From Thermobacillus xylanilyticus (GTDB lineage: Bacteria; Bacillota; Bacilli; Paenibacillales; Paenibacillaceae): a DNA stretch of 52,396 nt. Shown here in pieces: positions 1-7,897 of the stretch. Below the pieces are notes generated by a model. That model saw nothing but the letters and a program-made list of their open reading frames with translations. It did no database searches and was not told where the DNA came from. The stretch's first letter is position 1. Each line of letters opens with the position of its first letter. The stretch lies in contig NZ_CAJRAY010000106.1 of NCBI RefSeq assembly GCF_907165215.1, positions 1 to 52,396 of the forward strand. Reading direction: 5' to 3'. Made by a program: the position numbers and the translations under genes.

Positions 1-441
1 GGCCCGGAGGGGCCGGCCGTCCGCGCCGCCGAAGCCGGCGCGGATGTCGGTGCCGCGCCCGCCGAGCACCGGCGGCACGGCGATGCCGCCGGCGACCGCG
101 ACGTACGCGCGGCAGCCCCGTGCGGCGCGGCCGAACCGGATCACCGTCCCGCGCCGCACCCATACCGGGCGCCGGAAGGGGAGCCGGCCGCCGTCCGCGG
201 CCGGCTGCATTTCGGCGCCCGTCACCGCGATGAGCAGATCATCCGCCGCTTCCAGTTCGGCGCCGGCCAGCGTCATCTCCAGCGCGGCGGCTCCCTCGGG
301 ATTGCCGACGAGCAGATTCGCCGTCCGGAACGCGGCCTCGTCCATCGCGCCGCCCGCGGTGACGCCGATTGCGCGATACCCGGCTCTTCCGCCGTCCTGC
401 ACCGTCGTCAGCAGCCCGGGCGATCGGACGATGAGCCCCAT
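1..441 (-). CDS. pxpC: 5-oxoprolinase subunit C (KipA/PxpC), 3' part cut by window edge
   Basis: First 147 codons of a PxpC/KipA-type subunit, which works with PxpA and PxpB in ATP-dependent cleavage of 5-oxoproline to glutamate in the cytosol. The visible protein starts MGLIVRSPGLLTTVQDGGR and continues with the family-typical stretch GVTAGGAMDEAAFRTANLLV and later YVAVAGGI. The start at 441 has a good GGAAGGAGGG ribosome site on the minus strand. It overlaps the end of pxpB by 34 bp, so the two are almost certainly co-transcribed and translationally coupled. The rest of the gene lies to the left of the window. The family is clear from the N-terminus; calling it oxoprolinase rather than a KipI/KipA kinase regulator is inference from family knowledge. 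Confidence 0.88.
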   Translation of the reverse strand, partial: MGLIVRSPGLLTTVQDGGRAGYRAIGVTAGGAMDEAAFRTANLLVGNPEGAAALEMTLAGAELEAADDLLIAVTGAEMQPAADGGRLPFRRPVWVRRGTVIRFGRAARGCRAYVAVAGGIAVPPVLGGRGTDIRAGFGGADGRPLRA

Positions 442-1301
442 CGGCGTCCCTCCTTCCGGATGCCGCAATCGGTCCCGGTACCGAAACCGAAAGCCTCACC
501 GGCACCGCCCGCTCCCGACCTTCCGGAATGGCCGTCCAAGCCGCGCGCGCCGCCGCCGGGTGCCTTTCCTTCCCCATGAGCGCCTCCGCCGGGCTCCCCT
601 CCCTCTCCGGGCGCGCCGCCGTCCGCAACGGGCACGAACCGGACGATATCGCCGGCGCGGAGCAGGGACGGCTCGGCGGCATGCGGATCGAACAGCTTGA
701 GATCGGTGCGGCCGATGATCTGCCACCCGCCCGGTGAATCGAACGGGTACACCCCGGTCTGCCCGCCCGCGATGCCGACCGCCCCGGCCGGAACCCGGCG
801 CCGCGGCACGGCCAGGCGCGGCTGCGCCAGCCGCTCCGGCAGCCCGCTCAAATACGGGAATCCCGGCATGAATCCGATCATCGCGACCGTGTAGCGCGCC
901 GACGCGTGCGCCGCGATGAACGCGTCCGGGTCCAGCCCGGCCCGCTCCGCGCACGCTTCCAGATCGGGGCCGGCCGCGCCGCCATAACGCACCGGGATCT
1001 CGACCACGCGCGGCTTCGCCTCCGCGCCTGCATCGCCGCTCTCCAAAATGCGCCGAAGCGCCGATTCCACGTACGGCCATACCGCCGGCTCGCCGCCCGC
1101 GGCCGGCGCCCCCTTCGCGGCGGCCGAGGGGTCGTAGACGACCGTCACCGTATCGTAGGCGGGCACGACGTCGACGACCCACGGCAGCCGCGCCGCCTCG
1201 ATCCGGGCCGCGCACGCCGCCGGACGGAATTCCGCCTCCGCTTCACTGCCTTCCCACATGGCCACAATCGCCCGGTCGCCCGCGGGCACCCATCGCATCA
1301 T
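408..1301 (-). CDS. pxpB: 5-oxoprolinase subunit B (KipI/PxpB) with Gly-rich tail
   Basis: 297-residue PxpB/KipI homologue, partner of PxpC. The family core spans about residues 1-226, with the conserved segment GFMPGFPYLSGLP at 143-155, then PRRRVPAGAVGIAGGQTGVY and SPGGWQIIGRT. Usual length is about 240 residues. Here a glycine, glutamate and alanine-rich tail of roughly 70 residues (228-297) follows the core and ends inside pxpC. The tail is low complexity and may be a linker or a consequence of a lost stop codon. The ATG at 1301 is preceded by GGGGAGG. First gene of a probable pxpB-pxpC operon; pxpA is not in the window. Confidence 0.9.
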   Translation of the reverse strand: MMRWVPAGDRAIVAMWEGSEAEAEFRPAACAARIEAARLPWVVDVVPAYDTVTVVYDPSAAAKGAPAAGGEPAVWPYVESALRRILESGDAGAEAKPRVVEIPVRYGGAAGPDLEACAERAGLDPDAFIAAHASARYTVAMIGFMPGFPYLSGLPERLAQPRLAVPRRRVPAGAVGIAGGQTGVYPFDSPGGWQIIGRTDLKLFDPHAAEPSLLRAGDIVRFVPVADGGAPGEGGEPGGGAHGEGKAPGGGARGLDGHSGRSGAGGAGEAFGFGTGTDCGIRKEGRRWGSSSDRPGC

Positions 1302-1442
1302 GCTTGCCTCCCCGCTTTTCTGTCTCGCTCCGTCTTGCCTGTTGCAACATCCACTTTACAGTTTCGGCTATTTTCGCCTTTCTGTCCATACAGGCCTGCG
1401 CCGCACCCCTCCGCTGCCGGTCCGCGCACAAAAAAACTACGC
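1302..1442. other. Upstream region of pxpB, no gene seen
   Basis: No convincing gene. It should contain the pxpB promoter, but I see no clear minus-strand hexamer pair. It runs up to the left member of the inverted repeat that bounds the hairpin array. Confidence 0.5.
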
Positions 1443-1455
1443 CTGACCAATTAAC
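1443..1455. repeat. Left 13-bp inverted repeat bounding the hairpin array
   Basis: CTGACCAATTAAC, an exact inverted copy of GTTAATTGGTCAG at 1893-1905. Similarity extends outward: CTACGC on the left against CTACCG read inward from the right. The pair encloses the whole 51-bp-period array, as terminal inverted repeats of a small non-autonomous element would. Confidence 0.75.
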
Positions 1456-1538
1456 ATACAGGGCCGTTGATCTAGCCTCGTACCATTTTGCAGCGTGACA
1501 TGCATATTGCAGCACCTTCGGTTCGGTTCCGCGTGCCT

Positions 1539-1869
1539 CTGTAACGTGGTATCCACGTTATGGCAGCTTCTGCTTGGCTTCGCGCACCTCTGTAACGTGG
1601 TATCCACGCTACAGACGCTTCTGCTTGGCATCGCGCACCTCTGTAACGTGGTATCCACGCTACAGCCGCTTCTGCTTGGCATCGCGCACCTCTGTAACGT
1701 GGTATCCACGTTATGGCAGCTTCTGCTTGGTTCCGCGCACCTCTGTAACGTGGTATCCACACTACAGCCGCTTCTGCTTGGCATCGCGCACCTCTGTAAC
1801 GTGGTATCCACGCTACAGACGCTTCTGCTTGGCTTCGCGTGCCTCTGTAACGTGGTATCCACGTTATGG
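1539..1869. repeat. Array of seven hairpin units, exact 51-bp period (family A)
   Basis: Seven copies of a 25-bp imperfect palindrome start at 1539, 1590, 1641, 1692, 1743, 1794 and 1845, exactly 51 bp apart. Each is an 11-base arm CTGTAACGTGG, a TAT loop, and an arm CCACGCTACAG or CCACGTTATGG. The 26-bp spacers (cores CTTCTGCTTGG and CGCGCACCT) are nearly identical. Because 51 is a multiple of 3, long frames stay open on both strands, giving 17-residue repeat peptides; these have no start context or family and are not annotated as genes. Unit types by the three bases after the palindrome run CAG, ACG, CCG, CAG, CCG, ACG, CAG, a mirror-symmetric order. The same core recurs at 52252-52396. Confidence 0.92.
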
Positions 1870-1892
1870 CAGCTTCGGCACTGCCTTTGTTT

Positions 1893-1905
1893 GTTAATTG
1901 GTCAG
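1893..1905. repeat. Right 13-bp inverted repeat bounding the hairpin array
   Basis: GTTAATTGGTCAG, exact reverse complement of 1443-1455. It lies just outside the T-run of the minus-strand terminator at 1912-1952. Confidence 0.75.
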
Positions 1906-1911
1906 CGGTAG

Positions 1912-1952
1912 AAAAAAGCCGGCACCACCGCGCGGTTCGCGGCATGCCGGCT
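1912..1952 (-). terminator. Intrinsic terminator, minus strand
   Basis: On the minus strand AGCCGGCA pairs with TGCCGGCT (1917-1924 with 1945-1952) and is followed by a run of T. It probably ends transcripts from the VWA lipoprotein gene, whose stop is about 230 bp upstream. Nothing recognisable as a gene lies in 1953-2180. Confidence 0.75.
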
Positions 1953-2180
1953 TCAACGGGAGCGGCACGCTGCCCCTCCAACGAAACCCTTTCCCGTTAT
2001 ATCGCCATCCATGGCTTCTTTTTGCATCAGGCATTTTCATCCATAAAGCGTCCCCGTTTCGTTCCCCGCCCACGGGCCGCCCTGGCGCTGCAAGCACGGC
2101 ACCGGCGCTTGACGCGTCCGCTCCGAACGCGCCACGCGCTTTCACGATTGCCCCCTGCACCTTGCGCGCCGGAACCTTGC

Positions 2181-3560
2181 TTACCCGTTCTCCGCCGGCA
2201 GCCCGGCGAAGCGCCGGATGATCTCGACCAGCAGGTCGTTGAGCGGGCGCACCTCGAATTCGCCGACCGCCGCTTCCAGATGGTCGTTGCCGATGCCGCT
2301 GTGGTCGGTCAGGAATACGTAAGTGCCGCCGGTCGCAGCCGCCAGAAAACGCATCAGATACTCCGTGTTCACATCGACGCCGCTCGAAGCCACCGGCACG
2401 ATCCGGATGCCGAGCTCCGCCGCTTCCAGCGTCGCCTCGTGCAGTTCGTCGATGATCTGCGGCTCGTCCCGGGGCGGCGCGTCGCCCACGAGGAACAGCA
2501 GGCGCGTCCGCGCCGACCGCCGCCATTCATGCCCGCTGACCGCGTTCGTCAGCGCCTGTTCGACCGCTTCCGGATAGTCGCCGCCGCCTTCGGCCTTCTC
2601 TCTCGCAATGCGTCTCACCGCCTCGTCAATGTCGGCCGTGAACGGATATGGCTTGATGACGTAATCGTCATGGCGGTCCCGATAGAAATTGACGCTCACT
2701 TCGATATCAAGCTGCCCGGCGCCCTTGCGCGCGCGGTTGATGACATCCTTGAGCTCCTCCCGCAGAAAATCGATCTCGTCCTGCATCGATCCCGTCGTGT
2801 CCACGACGAACATGAGATCGACCGCGTTCGACGGCTCGGGCCGCTGTTCAAACGTAACGACGAGCGGCTTGTCGCGCGGGATCGGCACATGGCTGAACAT
2901 TTTCGACTCGCCGCCCGCGCGCACCTCCACGTCGTAGCCGGGCTGCGCGCGGCTGGGCCTATCCTCGTACCGCCCCTGAGCGCGATCCGTCATCGAAACC
3001 TGGTCTTCGTTCACGCCCGGGTAATCCCGCTCGAACATCCGGGCATACGCATAGGCGCACCCGTCCATGTCCGTCTTCGTCCGCCAGACGAGCCGGCCGT
3101 CCGCGTCCTTCACGATGACGTCGGCGTCGGCGATCGGCTGCCCTCCCGCCTCGGCCCGGACGACGAGCCGGTCGAACCGGTAATAATCCCAGTAATATCT
3201 GTTGTCCGTGCCTTCGCCGCTCCGGAGCAGATTCAGCCAGTCCTCCCACTGTTCAACGTCGCGCCATTCGCCGGCCGTGAGCTGCCCCGGCGCCGCCTGC
3301 GGATTCCCGGCGATCCGGGATGTCCTTCCCCCCGCCTCGCCTTCCGACGCCCGGTCGGCCGAATCGGCGCGAGGATGACCTCCGGAAGAAGCCGCATCCG
3401 ACGCCGAGCGAGGTCCGCCTGAAGCGCTTCCATCAGCCGCATTGTTCCTTTCCGAACCCGAGCAACCCGAAAGAATGACGAACAAAAGCAAAACCGCCGC
3501 CAGCAGCAATCGGTGCACACCGGCCGTGCAGACCGGGCGCATGCGTCTTTTTCCCGGCAT
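2181..3560 (-). CDS. VWA-domain lipoprotein
   Basis: About 459 residues. The N-terminus has basic residues, a hydrophobic stretch and the lipobox LSGC (Cys about residue 33), so it should be a lipoprotein on the outer face of the membrane. A Ser/Gly/Ala-rich linker follows, then a region around 130-245 that looks like an immunoglobulin or CnaB-type fold. The C-terminal half is a von Willebrand factor A domain with MIDAS motif DTTGSM (about 254-259), a later VNFYRDR segment and FLVGDAPP near the third metal site. Start is uncertain: ATG 3560 has a GGGGGG stretch upstream, ATG 3575 has no ribosome site, and ATG 3542 is also possible. Role unknown; surface adhesion or metal-dependent protein binding is inferred from the fold. 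Confidence 0.82.
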   Translation of the reverse strand: MPGKRRMRPVCTAGVHRLLLAAVLLLFVILSGCSGSERNNAADGSASGGPRSASDAASSGGHPRADSADRASEGEAGGRTSRIAGNPQAAPGQLTAGEWRDVEQWEDWLNLLRSGEGTDNRYYWDYYRFDRLVVRAEAGGQPIADADVIVKDADGRLVWRTKTDMDGCAYAYARMFERDYPGVNEDQVSMTDRAQGRYEDRPSRAQPGYDVEVRAGGESKMFSHVPIPRDKPLVVTFEQRPEPSNAVDLMFVVDTTGSMQDEIDFLREELKDVINRARKGAGQLDIEVSVNFYRDRHDDYVIKPYPFTADIDEAVRRIAREKAEGGGDYPEAVEQALTNAVSGHEWRRSARTRLLFLVGDAPPRDEPQIIDELHEATLEAAELGIRIVPVASSGVDVNTEYLMRFLAAATGGTYVFLTDHSGIGNDHLEAAVGEFEVRPLNDLLVEIIRRFAGLPAENG

Positions 3561-3635
3561 ACGCCGACCCCCCATGAAAATTTTTTAACCTCTAGACGCC
3601 GCCGGCTGGAAAAAGGTTGCGGTTCTCCAAAAACA

Positions 3636-3676
3636 AAACAAAGGCGGCTTCGCGGAAAATATCCCGCAAAGCCGCC
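3636..3676 (-). terminator. Intrinsic terminator of the 3681-4250 gene
   Basis: Minus-strand hairpin with arms at 3643-3655 and 3663-3676 followed by a T-rich tract. It starts a few bases after the stop codon of the upstream gene. Confidence 0.88.
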
Positions 3677-3680
3677 CGGT

Positions 3681-4250
3681 TCAGACGCGCTCCAGACAGT
3701 ATTTCAGCAGTACCGCCATCTCCAGATGCTGCAGCTCCTCCAGCAAGGCGCGGGCGCCGTCGCTGCCCCGTCCCAGAACCTGCGCCTCCACGGCGTCGAC
3801 GAACAGGAACGGCTCCCACTCGCCCGCAGCCGCCAGCTTGCCGATCAATCGATCGGCTTCCGGCGCGCCGGCGCCCGGCCGGAACGAAGCCAGCAGATCA
3901 CGGGCCGCGTCATGCAGCCGGCTCATGGCCGGATGGCGGCCGACGCGGCGGAACCAATATTTCGAGTTCCAGTAGTCGCCCTCCATCCGGTGCATGATGC
4001 CGTGCCAGTAGCTCCCCGTCGGATTCTCGATTCCCTGGGAGATCGTGTGCGAACGGTCGAGATTGCCGTTCCACAGCAGCAGGCCCGAGACGACCGCCTG
4101 CGCGTCCGGGTCATCGCCGGCTTCCGCCTGCAGCTTGCCGATCGCCTCGTCCGCCGTCCGGTCCGCCGGACCTTCGGGCGCAAGCGGCAGCAACGGCCTG
4201 CGCGCTTCAAGCTGCCGCATCCATTCTTCCGCCTTCGCTCTCAAGCTCAT
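3681..4250 (-). CDS. Conserved hypothetical protein, 189 aa
   Basis: I do not recognise a named domain. The protein is soluble, with no signal peptide or membrane segment. The most distinctive stretch is NGNLDRSHTISQGIENPTGS followed by YWHGIMHRMEGDYWNSKYWF, rich in His, Trp and Tyr, which suggests a conserved functional surface. The remainder appears helical. ATG 4250 is chosen because GGGAGGGAA lies just upstream; an upstream ATG at 4280 lacks this. It is 45 bp downstream of the aldolase-like gene on the same strand and ends at a strong terminator, so the two probably form one transcription unit. Confidence 0.7.
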   Translation of the reverse strand: MSLRAKAEEWMRQLEARRPLLPLAPEGPADRTADEAIGKLQAEAGDDPDAQAVVSGLLLWNGNLDRSHTISQGIENPTGSYWHGIMHRMEGDYWNSKYWFRRVGRHPAMSRLHDAARDLLASFRPGAGAPEADRLIGKLAAAGEWEPFLFVDAVEAQVLGRGSDGARALLEELQHLEMAVLLKYCLERV

Positions 4251-4295
4251 GCCGATTCCCTCCCCCGATGCCGGATCCAAGTCCGATGCAGCGCC

Positions 4296-5255
4296 TCAGC
4301 TGCGCACCGTCTCCACGGTCATCAGCCGGTCGTAGAAATCGACCGCCTTGTCCTTGTCCGGCGAATTGCGGAGCGCCATCGCCGAACGCGGATGTTCGTC
4401 GAGCAGCCCCGTGATCATGTACGGAATGATGTAGCCCCACTCTTCTTTTTCCCGGAGCGGAATCATATGTTTCTCGATCATCTGCAGCACCGGACGCACT
4501 TCGTACTTCGGATTTTTCAGCTTCGCGACGAGCAGTTCGGTCGGGCAGTTGCCCGCGGCTCGGCCCATGCCGTACACGGACGCGTCCAACAGCTCCACGC
4601 CTTTGCCGGCCGCAAGCAGCGTGTTCGCGAACGCCATCTGCAGGTTGTTGTGCATATGAGCGCCGAGCCGCTTGTTCGGCAAATATTTCTGGAACTGGTC
4701 GACCAGGTAATTGACGTCGTCGGGCAGCAGGCTGCCGTACGAATCGACAATGTACACGATGTCGACCGGGCTGTCCGCGATCGCCTTGAACGCTTCGATC
4801 AACTGGTTCTCCATGACGTTCGAGAGCGCCATGATGTTCAGCGTCGTCTCGTAGCCCCGCTGGCGGAACAGCTCGACGAGCCGGAGCGCCTTGTCCACAT
4901 CCTGGATGTAGCAGGCGACGCGGATCAGGTCGAGCAGGCTTTCTTCGCGCGGCAGAATGTCATTCTCGTCCACGCGCCCGACATCGCAGAGCGCGGACAG
5001 CTTCGTCTCGCCTTTCTGCGGAATGACTTCGCGCAGGAACTTGTCGTCGAGGAACCGCCACGGCCCCGCCGAATCGGCGCCTTTGAGCAGTTTCGGCGAG
5101 TTCTTGTACCCGATCTCCATATAGTCGACGCCGGCTTCGTTCAACCAGCGGTACAGATCTTGCACAAACTCGACGCTGAAATCCCAGTTGTTCACGAGCC
5201 CGCCGTCGCGGATCGTGCAGTCGACAATCTTGCAGTGACCGGTGTTGGAAGTCAT
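4296..5255 (-). CDS. HMGL-like (DRE-TIM) aldolase family protein
   Basis: 319-residue TIM-barrel protein of the HMG-CoA lyase / 4-hydroxy-2-oxovalerate aldolase superfamily. The N-terminal DCTIRDGG (12-19) is the DRE-TIM signature that carries a metal-binding Asp and catalytic Arg, and HMHNN (200-204) supplies the two metal-binding His residues. These support a divalent-metal-dependent C-C bond lyase or condensation activity in the cytosol. The substrate cannot be told from sequence. It lacks the C-terminal DmpG communication domain and the LeuA regulatory domain, so it is a stand-alone barrel. ATG 5255 has AAGGAG upstream. Confidence 0.85.
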   Translation of the reverse strand: MTSNTGHCKIVDCTIRDGGLVNNWDFSVEFVQDLYRWLNEAGVDYMEIGYKNSPKLLKGADSAGPWRFLDDKFLREVIPQKGETKLSALCDVGRVDENDILPREESLLDLIRVACYIQDVDKALRLVELFRQRGYETTLNIMALSNVMENQLIEAFKAIADSPVDIVYIVDSYGSLLPDDVNYLVDQFQKYLPNKRLGAHMHNNLQMAFANTLLAAGKGVELLDASVYGMGRAAGNCPTELLVAKLKNPKYEVRPVLQMIEKHMIPLREKEEWGYIIPYMITGLLDEHPRSAMALRNSPDKDKAVDFYDRLMTVETVRS

Positions 5256-5369
5256 TGGCTTCTCCAGCTCCTTCGCGTTGCGATCTATAATTCCTCATCA
5301 TACGAAAAAAATCGCCGCAACGCAAAGCTTTTCTGCAAAATTAAAGCACCGGTCCGCCGCAACGTACGC

Positions 5370-6473
5370 CTACACCCATACGCCGCCGCCCGACGCGGCC
5401 GCCTCGCGCCGGTACGCGTAATTCAGTTCGCACAGCTCCAGAAGCGCGCGTTTCGTGCCGCGCTTCGGCACCGTGATCCGCACGGACGCGCCCTTCATAC
5501 GCCGAAGCCGCTCCGCCGTCCCGCGAACGTCTCCGATCCGGTTGACGATCAGCTCATCCGGGACAGGCGCCCCCGCACCCGCATAATATTCGACGATTGC
5601 GCGATCGTCCGGCATCCCGCCGATGCGCTCCGCCCCCCGATATTCCATCGCCGACAGCATGCCGCGCTTGATCCGGGCGATCAGCATCCCGTCCTCCCCG
5701 AGATACAGCACGTCCTGATCATGGCGCGTTTTCAGGTCGACGACCTGCGCGTCCGTCTCGCGTTCCAGCGCGCGGATCAGGCGCAGCAGCTCCGCCGCCC
5801 GCTCGAAATCGAGCCGATCCGCGCTCCGCTCCATCTCGGCCCGCAGCAGCCCGGCCAGCCCGCTGCCGTCTCCTGCGAGCAACTCCGCAACATACCGCGC
5901 CTGCCCCGCGTACTCCTCCTCCGTCTGCAATCCCACGCAGACGCCGCCGCAGCGGCCGAGGTGCCAGCGGAAGCAGACCTCATCCGGCATCGGATCGCAT
6001 GTTCGAAGCCGGAAGCGATCGCTCAAAAATTCGGCGAGCGTCTTCAAACACCATTCGCCGGCGGGACCGAACCGGACGACGGCTCCGTCGTCATCCGGTT
6101 CCGGCCGGTCGCCTCTGCGGCTGCGAAAGCAGGCCCGCAGCATCGGATACGGCCCGCTCGTCAGCACCAGTTCGCCGAACCCGCTGTCTTCCCGCTTCAG
6201 GGCGCGGTTGACGGGCGGCTGGTGCATTTTGATCAGATGGTTTTCGAGCGTGAGGCTTTCCGTCTCGTTCGTTGCAAGGATGATCTCGATGGCGGCCACG
6301 TTTCGGACCAGTTCGCGGAACCGGGGGCTTCTCTGCGGCTGATGGAAATAGGAGCGGAGCCGGCCGCGCAGATTGACGGACTTGCCGATGTAGAGCACGC
6401 GCCCGTCTTCGCCGCGCATGATGTAACAGCCCGGCCGCTCCGGATACCTGTGCGGTTGAAATTCGAACGGCAT
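5370..6473 (-). CDS. Short UvrC relative: GIY-YIG and UVR domains without RNase H half
   Basis: 367 residues against about 600 for UvrC. The N-terminus is a GIY-YIG nuclease domain (GCY at 15-17, YIG at 28-30), followed by ESLTLENHLIKMHQPPVN, the UvrC-type end of that domain. A four-cysteine cluster at 159, 167, 175 and 179 with C-x7-C-x7-C-x3-C spacing matches the iron-sulfur cluster region of UvrC. A UVR motif (about 205-245) for UvrB contact follows. The C-terminal RNase H-like endonuclease and helix-hairpin-helix domains that make the 5' cut are absent, and the protein ends naturally. It could be a Cho-like 3'-incision enzyme or a UvrB-recruited nuclease. ATG 6473 has AAGGAG upstream. Confidence 0.85.
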   Translation of the reverse strand: MPFEFQPHRYPERPGCYIMRGEDGRVLYIGKSVNLRGRLRSYFHQPQRSPRFRELVRNVAAIEIILATNETESLTLENHLIKMHQPPVNRALKREDSGFGELVLTSGPYPMLRACFRSRRGDRPEPDDDGAVVRFGPAGEWCLKTLAEFLSDRFRLRTCDPMPDEVCFRWHLGRCGGVCVGLQTEEEYAGQARYVAELLAGDGSGLAGLLRAEMERSADRLDFERAAELLRLIRALERETDAQVVDLKTRHDQDVLYLGEDGMLIARIKRGMLSAMEYRGAERIGGMPDDRAIVEYYAGAGAPVPDELIVNRIGDVRGTAERLRRMKGASVRITVPKRGTKRALLELCELNYAYRREAAASGGGVWV

Positions 6474-6607
6474 CGCCGGCGCTCCTTCCCATCCACGATA
6501 CTCCGCATTACGGTGACAACTTCGGCAACCGTTCTCCGCTCGCGTTGACGGCTTATCTCCCGACAGCTACAATCATACCAAAATCAAGCCGGGAAGGATG
6601 GTGCCGC

Positions 6608-7087
6608 ATGTCGGAAATCTACGCCATCGAGGTCAAAACGATTGACGGCCGGAACATTGCCATGTCGGAGTACGAAGGACAGGTGCTGCTGATCGTCAAC
6701 ACCGCCACCCGCTGCGGATTCGCGCCGCAGTTCACGGGGCTGGAGGAGCTTTATCAGAAGTACAAGGATCAGGGGTTTGCCGTGCTGGGGTTCCCGTGCA
6801 ACCAATTTGCCGGTCAGGAGCCGGGGGATGACGCCGAGATCGCGTCGGCCTGCTCGCTCAACTTCGGCGTCACGTTCCCGCTGTTCGCCAAAGTCGACGT
6901 GAACGGCCCGAACCAGCATCCGCTGTTCCGTCTGCTCAAGCGCCAGAAATCCGGTTTTCTCGGCTCGGAAGCCATCAAGTGGAACTTTACGAAGTTTCTC
7001 GTCGACCGCAAGGGCAACGTGGTCAAACGGTACGCGCCGACCGTGGAGCCGCAGAAGATCGAAGCGGATATCCGCAAGCTGATGTGA
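6608..7087 (+). CDS. Glutathione peroxidase family thiol peroxidase
   Basis: 159 residues, usual length for bacterial enzymes. It reduces hydroperoxides in the cytosol, most likely with thioredoxin as reductant. The peroxidatic cysteine is C36 in NTATRCGF, Q70 lies in FPCNQFAGQEPG, and W125-N126 in KWNFTKFLVD, completing the catalytic tetrad. C82 in the segment before LNFGVTFP is the expected resolving cysteine of the two-Cys type. ATG 6608 is chosen for its GGAAGGATGG ribosome site; an upstream in-frame start has none. The next gene begins 6 bp downstream, so they are probably co-transcribed. Confidence 0.93.
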   Translation: MSEIYAIEVKTIDGRNIAMSEYEGQVLLIVNTATRCGFAPQFTGLEELYQKYKDQGFAVLGFPCNQFAGQEPGDDAEIASACSLNFGVTFPLFAKVDVNGPNQHPLFRLLKRQKSGFLGSEAIKWNFTKFLVDRKGNVVKRYAPTVEPQKIEADIRKLM

Positions 7088-7093
7088 TGGGCC

Positions 7094-7840
7094 ATGCAAC
7101 GGCTCGCATACGAGACAACGCCCTGGAACGAGATCACCGTCTTTGAGACGGGCGCCTTGTTCGGAAAGACCGGCCGGTTCCGCTGCCTCCGCTTTGCCGA
7201 TGAAGCGGTGCAGGGAGCGATCGACCTCAGAGATCCCGGCCGGATCGTGCTGGAATATCCCCGGGCGCTCATCCATCTGATGGAGCGGAATGCGCCGGGA
7301 TTCGAACGGGCGTTCATGATCGGCCACGGCATCGGCACCATTCCGGCCCGATACCCCGGCAACAAGTTCACGATCGCCGAGATCGACGAACGGGTCGTGG
7401 CGCTGAGCCGGGAATACTTCGGATACCCGTGGGACAATGTCGTCGTCGGCGACGGACGCGCGGTGCTGGATGCGGAGCCGCCGGCTTCGCTCGATGTCGT
7501 CCTGATCGACGCGTTCACGAAGGACGGCACGCCGCGTCATCTGACGACGGCCGAATGTTTCCGCATGGCCGGCCGCAGGCTGCGCGGTCCGGGCCTTGTG
7601 CTCCTCAATCTGGCCGGCAGGATGCGCGGCGACCGCCGCATCGCGTCCATCCACGCATCCCTGGCCGAAGCGTTCCGCCACACCGCCGCCTTTTTCCTGC
7701 CGGAATCGCCCGGCCGCGCGTACGGCAATGTGCTGCTTGCGGGCAGCAGCCGGCCGATCGCCTTCACCGCCGAAGCGATGGCCGGATTCCGTCCGTTCGC
7801 ACCGGAACCGGGGTTCGTCCTGCGCGACCGCCCCGATTGA
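7094..7840 (+). CDS. Spermidine-synthase-like protein
   Basis: 248 residues with the Rossmann fold of polyamine synthases. GHGIGT (77-82) replaces the usual glycine-rich motif I, EID (96-98) is the acidic cofactor-binding step, VVGDGRAVL follows, and VVLIDAF ending near residue 141 is the motif that carries the catalytic Asp in SpeE. The N-terminal beta domain is short. Proteins of this type often do not make spermidine, so the product is uncertain. The ribosome site is weak, consistent with translational coupling to the peroxidase gene 6 bp upstream. Confidence 0.75.
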   Translation: MQRLAYETTPWNEITVFETGALFGKTGRFRCLRFADEAVQGAIDLRDPGRIVLEYPRALIHLMERNAPGFERAFMIGHGIGTIPARYPGNKFTIAEIDERVVALSREYFGYPWDNVVVGDGRAVLDAEPPASLDVVLIDAFTKDGTPRHLTTAECFRMAGRRLRGPGLVLLNLAGRMRGDRRIASIHASLAEAFRHTAAFFLPESPGRAYGNVLLAGSSRPIAFTAEAMAGFRPFAPEPGFVLRDRPD

Positions 7841-7897
7841 AGCGGCAGCCGGCCGGGCGAAGCCGGCATCACCCGTCCCGGGCGGCAGTTCCGGAAT

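Noticed and set aside
1539..1869. CRISPR array
   Set aside because: Palindromic 25-bp units with 26-bp gaps look CRISPR-like, but the gaps are nearly identical to each other and no cas gene is present.
2101..2180. Possible extra small gene after the VWA lipoprotein gene
   Set aside because: The open stretch lacks a start codon with ribosome site and would run through the terminator at 1912-1952.
3513..6548. 1011-codon plus-strand frame
   Set aside because: It lies opposite three well supported minus-strand genes; its composition (Arg, His, Pro-rich) is typical of an antisense shadow in GC-rich DNA.
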